Source: Planctomycetota bacterium (GTDB taxonomy: Bacteria; Planctomycetota; UBA1135; GCA-002686595). Taken from it: DNA of 64,000 nt. The stretch covers positions 121,411 to 185,410 of the forward strand of contig JAKVCD010000018.1 in assembly GCA_022446815.1 (NCBI GenBank). Direction: 5' to 3'. Within the stretch, counting starts at the first letter, position 1. The number at the start of each line of letters is the position of its first letter. This document shows, piece by piece, positions 25,601 to 34,527 of the stretch. The notes under the pieces were generated by a model. It did not search any database. It worked only from the letters and a program-made list of their open reading frames with translations, and was not told where the DNA came from. Position numbers and translations under genes: made by a program.

Positions 25601-28600
25601 TCGACGTACAGGAACTCGTTTGTGTTGAGGAGGACGAGCGCGAGCGAGGTGAGCGCGTCGATCTCAGCGTCGCGTGGCGCTGGGAGGAGCTCATACTGAT
25701 CTCTCGTCGTTGGGCTGAGGTCTGGGTGCCGAGCGTCACCGAGCCGGACGCTGTCGAAGGAGGCTCCCTCGCCCCAAGCAGAGAGCCCGATTCGCGCACC
25801 ACGAGTGAGCGGGAGCTCATCGAGGATGAGCTCACGCATCTCTTGAGAGCCCACGCTGTATCTGACTTGGAGCCGTTCCAACTCTCGCGTGACACCCTCT
25901 GCGTCGGGATGCTCGCCATCCAAGAGGAGAATGTTGACATTGAGGGACTCGCCCGGCGGGAGGCCCTCATCTCTGCTCAAGAGGACCTCTGAAGGAAGGT
26001 CTGGGTGCTTGTGATGGACGACGCTGACCTGGCCGACCTCTGAGTCAAAGATCACGGAGAGCCCACGGTAGTCCGCGCCAGCCTCGGAGCCGCGGAGCAA
26101 GACCGCTGCGCGAGCCCCGCGCGCCCTGAGTAGCAAGGTGAAGCTCAGCTCGGCCTCTAGGGCGGTGTGCTCCGGGTGCAGCGCGACGGGCCCCCTGAGC
26201 CGGTGACTCTCAAGCGTTTCGTTGTACTCGTTCAACCACGCGCCCTTCAGGTAGTCCCACCCGGCTGGGCCGTGGAGCAGCGCGCTCGGCTCGAGCTCCT
26301 CGAGATAAGTGAGCTGGAGGCGGTCAGGCACGCGGCTCGCGAAGGTGAGTGAGCGAGGGCCCTCAGCGAAGGCGACGCGCTGCTCTTGGAGGAGCGCGCG
26401 GGCGACGGACTGCTCTTCGCTGCTGGGGCTGCGTTGCAGGACGAGCTGGAACATACGCTCGATCAAGCCTGCGTCCTCTGCTGCTGCGCTGCCGGCTTCC
26501 CTCAAGGTCCGCGATGCGAGCTTAGCTGCCTGCTGATTCACGAAGGCAGAGTTCATCAGCGTTAACGTCTGAGTCGGGACTGTCGTTGACGAGCGTGCGC
26601 CAACAGACTGCTCTGGGTTCGCTTGATCTAGTACCTCGAGGAAGGGGACCCGCATGTTCCGCTTTGAGTAGGCGTAGAGGGCGCGGCGACTGCGCTCTCC
26701 CTCTAGAGACGCCCCCCAACCCTCGCCAGGCCTCGACGCGCCGCCGAGCGCGCCCTTCGAGAGCTGTGGGAAGAAGCCTCGCCCACCCATCTTCAAGCTG
26801 AGCTCTCCACTCACTCTGAGCATGGAGTCACGCGCGCTCTCCGCGTCGAGGCGGCGCATGTTCTGCCTCCAGAAGTGGCTGTTCTCGGGGTCAGCTTGTG
26901 CGTTCGCTCCGGTCTCTTGAGAGGAGCGACGGTAAGCCTCGCTCGTGAGGATGACGCGGTGTAGGTGCTTGAGGCTCCAGCCGCTCTCTATGAGCTCTGC
27001 GGCGAGCCAGTCAAGGAGCTCGGGATTCGAGGGTGCCATGCCCTTCTTCCCAAAGTCGTTAGGCGTCTGGACGATCCCAGCGCCGAAGTGCCAAAGCCAG
27101 ATGCGGTTCGCGATCACCCGCGCCGTCGTCGGATGCTGGGGGTCAGTGATCCAATCAGCGAGCACGGTGCGCAGGCCTGTCGAGCTATTCGATGGCTGAG
27201 GGGTCGGCGCCGGAGCTTTGCTCGCTTCGTCGCTCACACACATAGCAGGGGGGAAGTGCGGAGGGATGACCTCCCGCGGGGAGCGCGCGCTGCCCCTCGC
27301 GAAGAGATGAGTAGGGGCAGCCTCGACACCAGCCTCTTTGGCGCAGAGGATCCAGTCGAGGTCACCCTCGAACGAGTTTTGGAGACGCTCAGCGTCATGC
27401 TTGAGGAGTGCGTATCGCAGGCGCTTGTCGCCCTCGAGAGACTCTTTGACCTCCTCGAGAGATGGCGCGAGGTCCTGATTCTCATTGAGCAGCGCACGCT
27501 GAGCTGGTGTCCGCTCGGCTTTTGGCGTCCAGAAGGCGTCTTGGATCTCCGTGGATTGGCTGGGCAGGAGCCCGAGGATCTGCTTTCGACGTTCTGTTTC
27601 CAGGAGCTCTGCCTGCTCCCCCAAGAGCTCACGCCGTCGCTCGACCTTGCCTCGCTCCCATCGCTTACGGACTCCTTCATCGAAGTCTAGGATGGCGAAG
27701 GAGCGGGCCTCGGGTGAGAAGGTGGGCTTGCGGTAGGGGAGAACGTTCCGGACGAAAGCCACCATCCCGTAGTAGTCCTCTTGCCGGATCGGGTCGAACT
27801 TGTGGTCGTGGCAGCGCGCGCACCCGATGGTCACGCCGAGGAAGCCCTCGCTGATCGTGCGTACCATGTCGTCGTACTGGTCGAAGTCTGCTTGGTCTCG
27901 ATCATCAGGCTCGCTGTCCCACGGGCCCAAGCGGAGGAAACCCGTCGCTGCAAAGCTCTCACGATCCGCCCCGTCGATCTCATCTCCCGCGAGCTGCCAC
28001 CGCAGGAACTCGTCGTATGGCATGTCAGAGTTGAGGGCGTGGACAACCCAGTCGCGGTACTTCCAGGCGTAGGGCTTCTCACGGTCTCGTTCGTAGCCGT
28101 TTGTTTGGGCAAAGCGCACGACGTCGAGCCAATGCCTCGCGTAGCGCACGCCGTACTGCTTGGACTCGAGGAGCTCTTCGATGAGCGCAGGCCACTTGTC
28201 CACGTCGTCGCTCTCGACGTACTCACGCAACGCCTCAGGCGTAGGGGGGAGCCCGGTCAAGTCCTGATAGGCGCGGCGGACGAGAGCTTCATCGTTCGCG
28301 AGAGGATTCGGGGTGATGCTTGCGGCCTCTGCGTGCACTGCGAGCAGCGCGTCAACAGGGTGGGCGCCTCCCCGCACATCAGGGCGCTCGATCTGCTTGA
28401 AGGACCACCACTCACGACCGAGCGCCACGTCAACGCCCTCGGAGTCCTCTCGGGCGGCAGCGCCGCCAGGCCACGGGGCGCCGCGTCGTATCCACTGCTC
28501 GAGCAGCGCGACCTCTTCCGAAGAGAGGCGATCGCGAGGCGGCATCTTGAGGAGCGAGTCCGTGTAGCGCACGGCGTGTATCAGGAGGCTCTCCTCCGGT

Positions 28601-29181
28601 GCACCAGGAGTGAGCGCGCTCCCGCGGAGCCCACCGGTCAAGAAGGCGTCGCGTCCTGTCATCCGTAAGTCGCCCTTGGGGGCAGGATGTTCGGGTCCGT
28701 GGCACTCGAAGCAGCGCTCGGCTAGGAGGGGTCGGATGGACTGCTCAAAGAAGTGAGCATCCTCGCGCTCTTCCGGTGTCGCTTCGGTGTCCTCCCACGG
28801 CGCGCCGGCGAGGATCCACTGCTCAAGGATCTCGCGCTCCGCTTCGGGGAGAGGCGCGTCCGGCGGCATCTCGAGTCCGAGCTCCTCGTATCGAATGACC
28901 TTGAGCAGCAGGCTGGCGCCGAAGTCCTCCACGCTGAGCGCGGGGCCAGAGAGACCGCCGGCGAGCAGCGCGTCTCTCCCCGTTAGGCGTAGTCCGCCCT
29001 TTGCGCGCTTAGCCTCGGGGCCATGGCAGTTGAAGCAGCGCGCCTCAAGGATGGGCAGGACCTCGTCCTCGAATGACACCTCTGCGCCGGAGCTCGCGCG
29101 TACCTCTCCGGAGCTCGGCGCCTCGGAGCACGCGCCGAGGAGCAGGGAGAGGAGGAGAGGGGCTCTCTTGAGGGGGGTCAT
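25597..29181 (-). CDS. PSCyt1 (two copies)-DUF1549-DUF1553 lipoprotein with inserted lectin-like domain
   Basis: A 1194-residue lipoprotein (lipobox LLLGAC, Cys18). The frame is open to 29400, but the ATG at 29181 supplies the lipoprotein signal and avoids overlap with the divergent phnW. Two PSCyt1 domains follow each other (C49-F-N-C-H53, and CFECH about 100 residues later; both with GGLRLTG/GDLRMTG and MPP motifs). Then come DUF1549 (VRRAYQDLTGLPPTPEAL, IGCARCHDHKFDPIRQEDYYG) and DUF1553 (RVIANRIWLWHFGAGIVQTPNDFGKKG). About 250 residues of beta-rich, concanavalin-like sequence separate the LVLQRSPSSEEQ helix from the terminal LALVLLNTNEFLYVE, which are normally close together. Four potential CxxCH haem sites can be counted if both DUF1549 and PSCyt1 motifs are used. 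Confidence 0.88.
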   Translation of the reverse strand: MTPLKRAPLLLSLLLGACSEAPSSGEVRASSGAEVSFEDEVLPILEARCFNCHGPEAKRAKGGLRLTGRDALLAGGLSGPALSVEDFGASLLLKVIRYEELGLEMPPDAPLPEAEREILEQWILAGAPWEDTEATPEEREDAHFFEQSIRPLLAERCFECHGPEHPAPKGDLRMTGRDAFLTGGLRGSALTPGAPEESLLIHAVRYTDSLLKMPPRDRLSSEEVALLEQWIRRGAPWPGGAAAREDSEGVDVALGREWWSFKQIERPDVRGGAHPVDALLAVHAEAASITPNPLANDEALVRRAYQDLTGLPPTPEALREYVESDDVDKWPALIEELLESKQYGVRYARHWLDVVRFAQTNGYERDREKPYAWKYRDWVVHALNSDMPYDEFLRWQLAGDEIDGADRESFAATGFLRLGPWDSEPDDRDQADFDQYDDMVRTISEGFLGVTIGCARCHDHKFDPIRQEDYYGMVAFVRNVLPYRKPTFSPEARSFAILDFDEGVRKRWERGKVERRRELLGEQAELLETERRKQILGLLPSQSTEIQDAFWTPKAERTPAQRALLNENQDLAPSLEEVKESLEGDKRLRYALLKHDAERLQNSFEGDLDWILCAKEAGVEAAPTHLFARGSARSPREVIPPHFPPAMCVSDEASKAPAPTPQPSNSSTGLRTVLADWITDPQHPTTARVIANRIWLWHFGAGIVQTPNDFGKKGMAPSNPELLDWLAAELIESGWSLKHLHRVILTSEAYRRSSQETGANAQADPENSHFWRQNMRRLDAESARDSMLRVSGELSLKMGGRGFFPQLSKGALGGASRPGEGWGASLEGERSRRALYAYSKRNMRVPFLEVLDQANPEQSVGARSSTTVPTQTLTLMNSAFVNQQAAKLASRTLREAGSAAAEDAGLIERMFQLVLQRSPSSEEQSVARALLQEQRVAFAEGPRSLTFASRVPDRLQLTYLEELEPSALLHGPAGWDYLKGAWLNEYNETLESHRLRGPVALHPEHTALEAELSFTLLLRARGARAAVLLRGSEAGADYRGLSVIFDSEVGQVSVVHHKHPDLPSEVLLSRDEGLPPGESLNVNILLLDGEHPDAEGVTRELERLQVRYSVGSQEMRELILDELPLTRGARIGLSAWGEGASFDSVRLGDARHPDLSPTTRDQYELLPAPRDAEIDALTSLALVLLNTNEFLYVE

Positions 29182-29284
29182 GAACGGTCCTGTCACCACA
29201 ATCCTATCGGCCAGATTCGAAGCTGTTGCCATGAGACTCTGCGCTCTCTCGTCAGGTACGCTCTCCTGCGACCGCACGCTCGCC

Positions 29285-30439
29285 ATGGATCTCCCCTCCG
29301 GAAACGACAAGCCGCTCTTCACGCCTGGCCCGCTCACCACCTCTAAGACGGTTAAGGAGGCGATGCTCACGGATCTAGGCTCGCGGGATTCGGCGTTCAT
29401 CGGCGCTGTACGTGAGATTCGTGAGGGGCTGCTCGCGCTCGCAGGCGTCTCTCAAGAGCGCGGCTGGGAGGCAGTCTTGATGCAGGGGAGCGGGACCTTT
29501 TGCGTGGAGTCGGTCCTCTCCTCCTCCTTGCCTAGGGACGGTGCGCTCCTCGTAGCCCGCAACGGCGCCTACGGCGCGCGCATCGCGACCATCGCCCGGT
29601 ACCACGGCGTATCTGTCGTCGAGGTCGTCTGCGGTGAGGGCTCTCCCGTTGACCCCGCCGAAGTTGAGGCAGCGGTCCGAGAGCATCCTGAGCTCACTCA
29701 CCTCGCAGTCGTTCACTGCGAGACGACCTCCGGAGTCTTGAACCCGGTGGAGGAGGTCGGCGCGATCGCACGCGCGCACGGTCTCACCTACTTCGTCGAC
29801 TCCATGAGCGCCTTCGGCGCAGTCCCGATCGATCTCGAGGCGTGTCACGTGGACTTCCTGGTCTCCTCCGCGAACAAGTGCATCGAGGGGGTCCCAGGCT
29901 TCGGCTTCGCGCTCTGCAGGCGGGCGGCGCTGGGCGCTTGTGAGGGGCGCGCGCGTAGCCTCAGCTTGGACCTCTATGCGCAGTGGGCGGGGCTTGAGAA
30001 GGACGGGCAGTTTCGTTTCACGCCGCCGACCCACGCGCTGCTCGCCTTTCATCGTGCTCTCAAAGAGCTCGAGGACGAGGGCGGGGTGAGCGGGAGGCAG
30101 GCACGCTATCAGGCGAACCACGCGCGGGTCTTGGAGGGGATCAAGGCGCTCGGTCTCTCTGCCTATGTCCCGGAAGAGGATCAGTGCTGGATCATCACGA
30201 GCGTGCGGTACCCAGAGTGCGAGGCCTTCTCCTTTGAGGAGCTCTACGGCCGCCTGAATGAGCGCGGCTTCGTGATCTACCCGGGGAAGGTGACGGACGC
30301 AGACTGCTTCCGCATCGGAAACATCGGCCGGCTCTTTGAGTCAGACATGGACGGACTGCTCGCCGCTCTCGGAGAGGTGCTGGGGGAGATGGGTGTCAGA
30401 GAGGTTCCCCTTCCTCGGGCGGGAGACGATCTACCGTGA
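29285..30439 (+). CDS. phnW: 2-aminoethylphosphonate--pyruvate transaminase
   Basis: A 384-residue class V aminotransferase that converts 2-aminoethylphosphonate and pyruvate to phosphonoacetaldehyde and alanine in phosphonate breakdown. Family features: LFTPGPLTTSKTVKEAML at the N-terminus, MQGSGTFCVESVLSS, VVHCETTSGVLNP, VDSMSAFGAVPIDLE (PLP ring Asp) and the PLP lysine Lys198 in SSANKCIEGVPGFGF. ATG at 29285 gives the usual PhnW start. The last 13 or so residues (after GEVLGEMGV) are unlike PhnW ends and overlap the next, out-of-frame fragment. No phosphonatase (phnX) or phnY gene is near, so the product's fate is not shown here. Confidence 0.88.
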   Translation: MDLPSGNDKPLFTPGPLTTSKTVKEAMLTDLGSRDSAFIGAVREIREGLLALAGVSQERGWEAVLMQGSGTFCVESVLSSSLPRDGALLVARNGAYGARIATIARYHGVSVVEVVCGEGSPVDPAEVEAAVREHPELTHLAVVHCETTSGVLNPVEEVGAIARAHGLTYFVDSMSAFGAVPIDLEACHVDFLVSSANKCIEGVPGFGFALCRRAALGACEGRARSLSLDLYAQWAGLEKDGQFRFTPPTHALLAFHRALKELEDEGGVSGRQARYQANHARVLEGIKALGLSAYVPEEDQCWIITSVRYPECEAFSFEELYGRLNERGFVIYPGKVTDADCFRIGNIGRLFESDMDGLLAALGEVLGEMGVREVPLPRAGDDLP

Positions 30440-30650
30440 CGGTGAGCGCGCCGGGTACATCACGAGCGGCGGCTGGGGTTACACGATCGGGGCCGCTGTA
30501 GGCATGGGCTACGTGCGGGCTGAGCCGGCGATCAGTCGTGAAGAGCTGCTCTCAAGCTTATATGAGCTTGAGGTCGCGACTGAGCGTGTCCCCTGTCAGG
30601 TGACCCTCAGCCCGCTCTACGACTCGAAGCGAGAGAAGGTCCTGGCCTGA
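30393..30650 (+). CDS. Orphan C-terminal GcvT-type domain (GCV_T_C), possible gene remnant
   Basis: An 85-residue frame from GTG 30393 has the C-terminal domain of the aminomethyltransferase/dimethylglycine dehydrogenase family: FLGRETIYRDGERAGYITSG, GWGYTIGAAVGMGYV, YELEVATERVPCQV and SPLYD. These residues are the final beta-barrel of proteins that are normally about 370 (GcvT) or 800 (dimethylglycine dehydrogenase) residues long; no N-terminal folate or FAD domain precedes it. It overlaps the end of phnW in another frame by 47 bp. It may be translated (purine-rich GGGGGAG before the GTG), or be the tail of a deleted gene, or be the broken end of a PhnW fusion. Confidence 0.6.
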   Translation: MSERFPFLGRETIYRDGERAGYITSGGWGYTIGAAVGMGYVRAEPAISREELLSSLYELEVATERVPCQVTLSPLYDSKREKVLA

Positions 30651-30654
30651 TCTC

Positions 30655-31809
30655 TCAGCCCTGCTTTGCGTGTAGGGCGTCGAGCTCTTCGAGCTTGAGG
30701 CGCACTGTAGCGATGTAGGGGGACTCGCCCTTCGTCCAGTGCCCATAGGTCGTCGTTACGATCGTCCCGTCAGGGAGGATCAGGACGCCTGGGTAGGCGC
30801 AGTCAGCGCTCTTGTGATTGTCCATCAGGCGGACACGGTACTGACCCTCGCGGCCTCCGGTGATGTCCTCCCAGGTGCCGACCCAAGCGACCCAGTCACC
30901 ATGGGTAGGTGACTCAAGCGTGCGGTCACGGAAGGAGATGAAGAGCCTCCCGTCCGGGGCGTACACGGCCGTGTGGCGGTCTCCAGTCAAAGAGGCGGGG
31001 ACCTGGCGTGGGGGCGACCAGGTCGCTCCCTCATCCGTGGAGAAGATCACGTAAGAGTTTTTGCGGCGGCTGTTCTCGCGCAGCAGGACGGCGAGCGTGC
31101 CACCGTCGGGAGAACGAATGACGCCAGGCTCGCAGAGGTGGACGTCGCTGCGCGAGAAGATGGCATCGGGCTCGCTCCAGGTGAGGCCGCCGTCTCTCGT
31201 ACGAGTCTGATAGAGGGTGAACACTACGGGCTTCTCCTGCTTTGCGCCCTTGCGGATGAAGCGACCGTCATCGTGGAACATACAGACGTAGTGTCCCGGC
31301 TCTCCCTTCACCGCGAAGTCGCAGCCCATCACCACAATGCCGCCCCACTCGCCAGCGTCTCTCAGCGGGGACCACGTCTCTCCCTCGTCCTCGGTGACCG
31401 CGAGACGTGCTGGGTAGAGCCCTGACCACATGATGATGCGTTTCTTGCCGAGCGCATCGGTCATGCGGTGGAGAGTGGGGACCTCCTTGCTATCTGCCCA
31501 GTTCTCAGGCGTGGGCAGGCGCTCGCTCCAGGTGAGGCCGCCGTCGGTGGAGCGCTTGTAGACGACGCCGCCGCGTCCGTGCCCCTTGGGGTAGACGCAC
31601 AGGATGGTCTCTTGGTCATCAAGGAGGACCGTCGTCGGGTGCCCGAGGTACTGGCCCGCCTCGCGATCGACGATCACCTGTCGGTGGGTCTCTCCGGCGA
31701 GGTCGAGGGTAGGGATCGTGTAGCCACGGGGCAGGACGTTCTGGGCTTGAGCTCCTGCTGAGGCGCACAAGAGCAAAGAGAGGGAGGTCAAGAGGCGGGG
31801 GATGCTCAT
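30655..31809 (-). CDS. Secreted sialidase/BNR-repeat protein
   Basis: A 384-residue secreted six-bladed propeller protein. Four Asp-box motifs are visible: STDGGLTWS, TEDEGETWS, TRDGGLTWS and STDEGATWS. The signal peptide is LLTSLSLLLCASAGAQA. Family members include exo-alpha-sialidases and other glycan hydrolases; the catalytic Arg triad cannot be assigned by eye, so activity on sialic acid is not claimed. The gene ends 5 bp after the convergent GcvT-like fragment and its start is divergent from 31882. Confidence 0.78.
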   Translation of the reverse strand: MSIPRLLTSLSLLLCASAGAQAQNVLPRGYTIPTLDLAGETHRQVIVDREAGQYLGHPTTVLLDDQETILCVYPKGHGRGGVVYKRSTDGGLTWSERLPTPENWADSKEVPTLHRMTDALGKKRIIMWSGLYPARLAVTEDEGETWSPLRDAGEWGGIVVMGCDFAVKGEPGHYVCMFHDDGRFIRKGAKQEKPVVFTLYQTRTRDGGLTWSEPDAIFSRSDVHLCEPGVIRSPDGGTLAVLLRENSRRKNSYVIFSTDEGATWSPPRQVPASLTGDRHTAVYAPDGRLFISFRDRTLESPTHGDWVAWVGTWEDITGGREGQYRVRLMDNHKSADCAYPGVLILPDGTIVTTTYGHWTKGESPYIATVRLKLEELDALHAKQG

Positions 31810-31881
31810 GGCTCCCGATCTTAGGGAGCCTCCATGAGCCTGCCAAACGCGCTGGAGCCTAGGCTGCTATATGCTGATCGC

Positions 31882-32880
31882 ATGACGATTCGCGCGAATC
31901 TCCTCTCAGCAGCGCTGCTCATGCTCCCCTTTGCAGCGGACCTCTCCGCGCAGAGCGAGGGTGAGCGCGCAGAGATCATTCACGCACGAGATTGGTTCCG
32001 CTGGATCGGTGAGGACCCGAAGCTCGAGTCCTTCGAGGGGCGCGCAGTGCTCTTGCACTTCTTTGTCTGCAAGGAGCCCAAGAATTCGAACTGGCTCGGG
32101 GTCATGCGCCACCATCGTGAGTTTGGGGGGAAGGGGCTTCAGGTCCTCGCGATCACCCCGGACGACGCTGCGGCGGTTGCCACGCTCCTTGAAGAGTTCC
32201 CGCTGCCCTTCCCCGTCGGAGCTGGGAGTCCGATGAACTCCAAGTGGGATATGGGGGAGTACGGACAAGTGCTGATCGACGCCAAGGGCGAGGTCTTCTA
32301 TAGGGCGGGCGCCTCGAACGCGGTCTGGGACGGGAAGATCGTCAAGGTGATCCGGAACGCAGAGCGCCTCGGAGCCCGCGCACACCTTCGCCTGACGCCT
32401 GAGGAGGGGCAGCCGAAGAAGCTCAAGAAGGCGGTCGAGCTCTTGAGGGGTGGGGAGTTGGCGAAGGCTGACGCAGCCTTGCAGAAGCTCATGGAGAGCT
32501 CCAAGGAGGGTGAGCGTGCTGCGGCCTCCTCTCTGCGTGAAGCGCTCGAGGCGCACGTCGATCAGGTCATGGCTGGTGTTCGCCGGGAGCTCGAGCGCGG
32601 AGAGGTGCTCTTCGCCCGCGCTGTCTTGGAGGAGCTCACTCTGGATCTAAAGAAGCACACCCTCGGTGAGGACGCCCGCTCACTCCTCGCTGAGCTAGAA
32701 GCGAACTCCGCGCACGCTGAAGAGGTCGAGGCGGCGGAGACCCTCGAGGGCATCGTTGACGCTTTCTTCCGGCGGGGCTGGGAGAAGAACAAGGAGCGCT
32801 GGGAGCGCCTCATCGAGTCGCACCCTGCGACTCGCGCCGCAGACGTCGCGCGACGCTTTTGGCTGCCCCGACCCTGGTGA
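31882..32880 (+). CDS. Secreted thioredoxin-fold protein with single Cys
   Basis: A 332-residue secreted protein. ATG at 31882 gives a clean signal peptide (LLSAALLMLPFAADLSAQ). Residues about 45-165 look like a TlpA/AhpC-like thioredoxin fold: FEGRAVLLHFFVCKEPKNSNW takes the place of a W-C-x-x-C active site, then LQVLAITPDDAAAVATLLEE, a cis-Pro-like FPVGAG region, and YGQVLIDAKGEVFYRAG. Only one Cys is present at the active-site position, so classic disulfide exchange is unlikely. The C-terminal 150 residues are helical, charged and may be TPR-like. It lies just before the methionine sulfoxide reductase gene, which fits an envelope redox theme, but its function is unknown. Confidence 0.7.
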   Translation: MTIRANLLSAALLMLPFAADLSAQSEGERAEIIHARDWFRWIGEDPKLESFEGRAVLLHFFVCKEPKNSNWLGVMRHHREFGGKGLQVLAITPDDAAAVATLLEEFPLPFPVGAGSPMNSKWDMGEYGQVLIDAKGEVFYRAGASNAVWDGKIVKVIRNAERLGARAHLRLTPEEGQPKKLKKAVELLRGGELAKADAALQKLMESSKEGERAAASSLREALEAHVDQVMAGVRRELERGEVLFARAVLEELTLDLKKHTLGEDARSLLAELEANSAHAEEVEAAETLEGIVDAFFRRGWEKNKERWERLIESHPATRAADVARRFWLPRPW

Positions 32881-32968
32881 GGAGCTGTGTCCTGGGCTAT
32901 TTGTTCAGTTCTTGGATTCCGTCCAGTGAGTTCCTCACACGAACCTATAAAGCGCGTAAATTGAGCTT

Positions 32969-34003
32969 ATGAATCCCTTCGCCAAGACCCTCATCTGCCT
33001 CTCTTTCGCGGCCTGCTACGCTTCCGAAGCTCCGGTAGAGCTCGTCAGTTCGCCCGAGGCCTCCGAGCCCGAGGTCAAGGTCGTAGCGATGGAGACCGAG
33101 CCCATAGCCAAAGAAGAGATCGACTACATGGACATCAGCGACGCAGAGTGGCGCGAGCGATTGACGCCTGAGCAGTACCGGATCCTTAGACAGGCGGGGA
33201 CGGAGCGCGCCGGGACAGGGAAATACGACAAGTTCTACGAAGAGGGTGATTATCTCTGCGCTGGCTGCGGGAATCTTCTCTTTCGCTCGGCTGAGAAGTA
33301 CGACTCGGGCTGTGGATGGCCAGCGTACACCATGCCCTTTAATGAGGATGCGGTGACTTTCAAGGAGGATAACTCTCTTGGCATGCGCAGGATCGAGGTC
33401 TGCTGTGCGAGGTGTGGTGGTCATCTAGGGCATGTCTTTAATGATGGCCCCCCTCCTACAGGGACACGCTTCTGCATCAACTCAGAGGCAATGATCTTTG
33501 TCCCTGCTGACCAGGCTGAGAAGGAGCTCGCGACTGCGACCTTCGGCGCTGGCTGCTTCTGGGGTGTGGAGTCGATCTTCCGTCGCGTGGACGGGGTCAT
33601 CGACACCGCAGTCGGTTATGCCGGCGGGAGCAAGGACAACCCGACCTACAAGGAGGTGTGCTACACAGACACCGGCCACGCCGAAGCTGTCGAGGTGAAG
33701 TACGACCCCGAGGTCGTCGAATACGAGAAGCTCGTCGAGGTCTTCTTCGACAATCACGACCCCACGACCCTGAACCGCCAAGGCCCGGACGTCGGGACGC
33801 AGTATCGCTCTGTGATCTTCTGCTACGACGACGCTCAGCGTGAAGTGGCTGAGGCCGCGGTCGCCTCTCTCACGGAGGCGGAGCGCTTCAAGGACCCGAT
33901 CGTCACCCAGGTCGTCGACGCCAAGCCCTTCTGGCGCGCTGAGGAGTATCACCAGCGCTACTTCGAGAAGCGGGGCATCGAGCCCACTTGCCACATCAAG
34001 TGA
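32969..34003 (+). CDS. msrBA: Exported MsrB-MsrA fusion, peptide methionine sulfoxide reductase
   Basis: A 344-residue bifunctional enzyme that reduces both R- and S-methionine sulfoxide in proteins. After an export signal (LICLSFAAC, lipobox-like) comes MsrB, with zinc cysteines in CAGCGN and CARCGG, GCGWPAY, LGHVFNDGPPPTG and catalytic Cys169 in RFCINSEA. MsrA follows from about residue 190 with catalytic Cys196 in GAGCFWGVE, VGYAGG, DP-E-V strand and FWRAEEYHQ. The order B then A differs from PilB-type proteins, which carry thioredoxin-MsrA-MsrB. Export suggests repair of oxidised envelope proteins. Both catalytic positions are Cys, not UGA. Confidence 0.9.
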   Translation: MNPFAKTLICLSFAACYASEAPVELVSSPEASEPEVKVVAMETEPIAKEEIDYMDISDAEWRERLTPEQYRILRQAGTERAGTGKYDKFYEEGDYLCAGCGNLLFRSAEKYDSGCGWPAYTMPFNEDAVTFKEDNSLGMRRIEVCCARCGGHLGHVFNDGPPPTGTRFCINSEAMIFVPADQAEKELATATFGAGCFWGVESIFRRVDGVIDTAVGYAGGSKDNPTYKEVCYTDTGHAEAVEVKYDPEVVEYEKLVEVFFDNHDPTTLNRQGPDVGTQYRSVIFCYDDAQREVAEAAVASLTEAERFKDPIVTQVVDAKPFWRAEEYHQRYFEKRGIEPTCHIK

Positions 34004-34008
34004 GGCCG

Positions 34009-34527
34009 TCAGCGCCCTCGGCGCCAGCTCCAGTCTGACCAACGGTCTGCGCGGTCCTCCGCTAGGCGCATCATGGCCGGGGTCCTCGCGGCCTCTGTGC
34101 AGAGGAGCTCTGGGTCTGGCGTGATCCCGACCCGGCTCAAGTCGAGTCGGTCTGCATCCCAACAGGTCTGAACGGTGATGTGGGCCTCTCGATGACCATC
34201 ACTGTGTCCGCTGCAGGCCTCTTGCAAGAGCGCGAGCTGTGCGTCGGTGATCTCAAAGAGCTCACCCCTCAGCTCAGCCGCGAAGGCTGCCGCGCGCTCA
34301 CCGTGCTTGGGGTCATGCTCGTCGTTCTCTCGACGAGAGTCATGCAGCCAAGCGAAGAGCTCGACGACGACGGGGTCGGCTCCTGTGCGTCGCGCAAGCT
34401 CAAGGCCAATAGCCCGGACGCGAGCCCAGTGTGAGGGGCCGTGGATGCCATGCCAGTCGAGCAGGAAGTCGGCGCGGATGCGTGCGGCGAGCTTGGCGTA
34501 GTTCAAGGTGGCTTCAGTCGAGCTCAC
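34009..34527 (-). CDS. HD-domain hydrolase
   Basis: A 172-residue HD protein: His33 in GIHGPSHWARV, His62-Asp63 in AWLHDSRREND, His71 and His75, and Asp in CWDADRLDL. The late CWDADRLDLSRVG motif marks a widespread uncharacterised HD family. It starts inside the last 14 bp of the upstream terpene-cyclase-fold gene, so it is probably translated from the same transcript. The substrate is unknown. Confidence 0.75.
   Translation of the reverse strand: MSSTEATLNYAKLAARIRADFLLDWHGIHGPSHWARVRAIGLELARRTGADPVVVELFAWLHDSRRENDEHDPKHGERAAAFAAELRGELFEITDAQLALLQEACSGHSDGHREAHITVQTCWDADRLDLSRVGITPDPELLCTEAARTPAMMRLAEDRADRWSDWSWRRGR

Noticed and set aside
28787..29284. N-terminal extension of PhnW by 166 residues
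   Set aside because: The region is the antisense of the PSCyt1 domain gene; PhnW-like sequence begins at 29285.
32969..34003. Possible Sec in MsrB or MsrA
   Set aside because: Both catalytic codons are TGC; no in-frame TGA is present before the stop.
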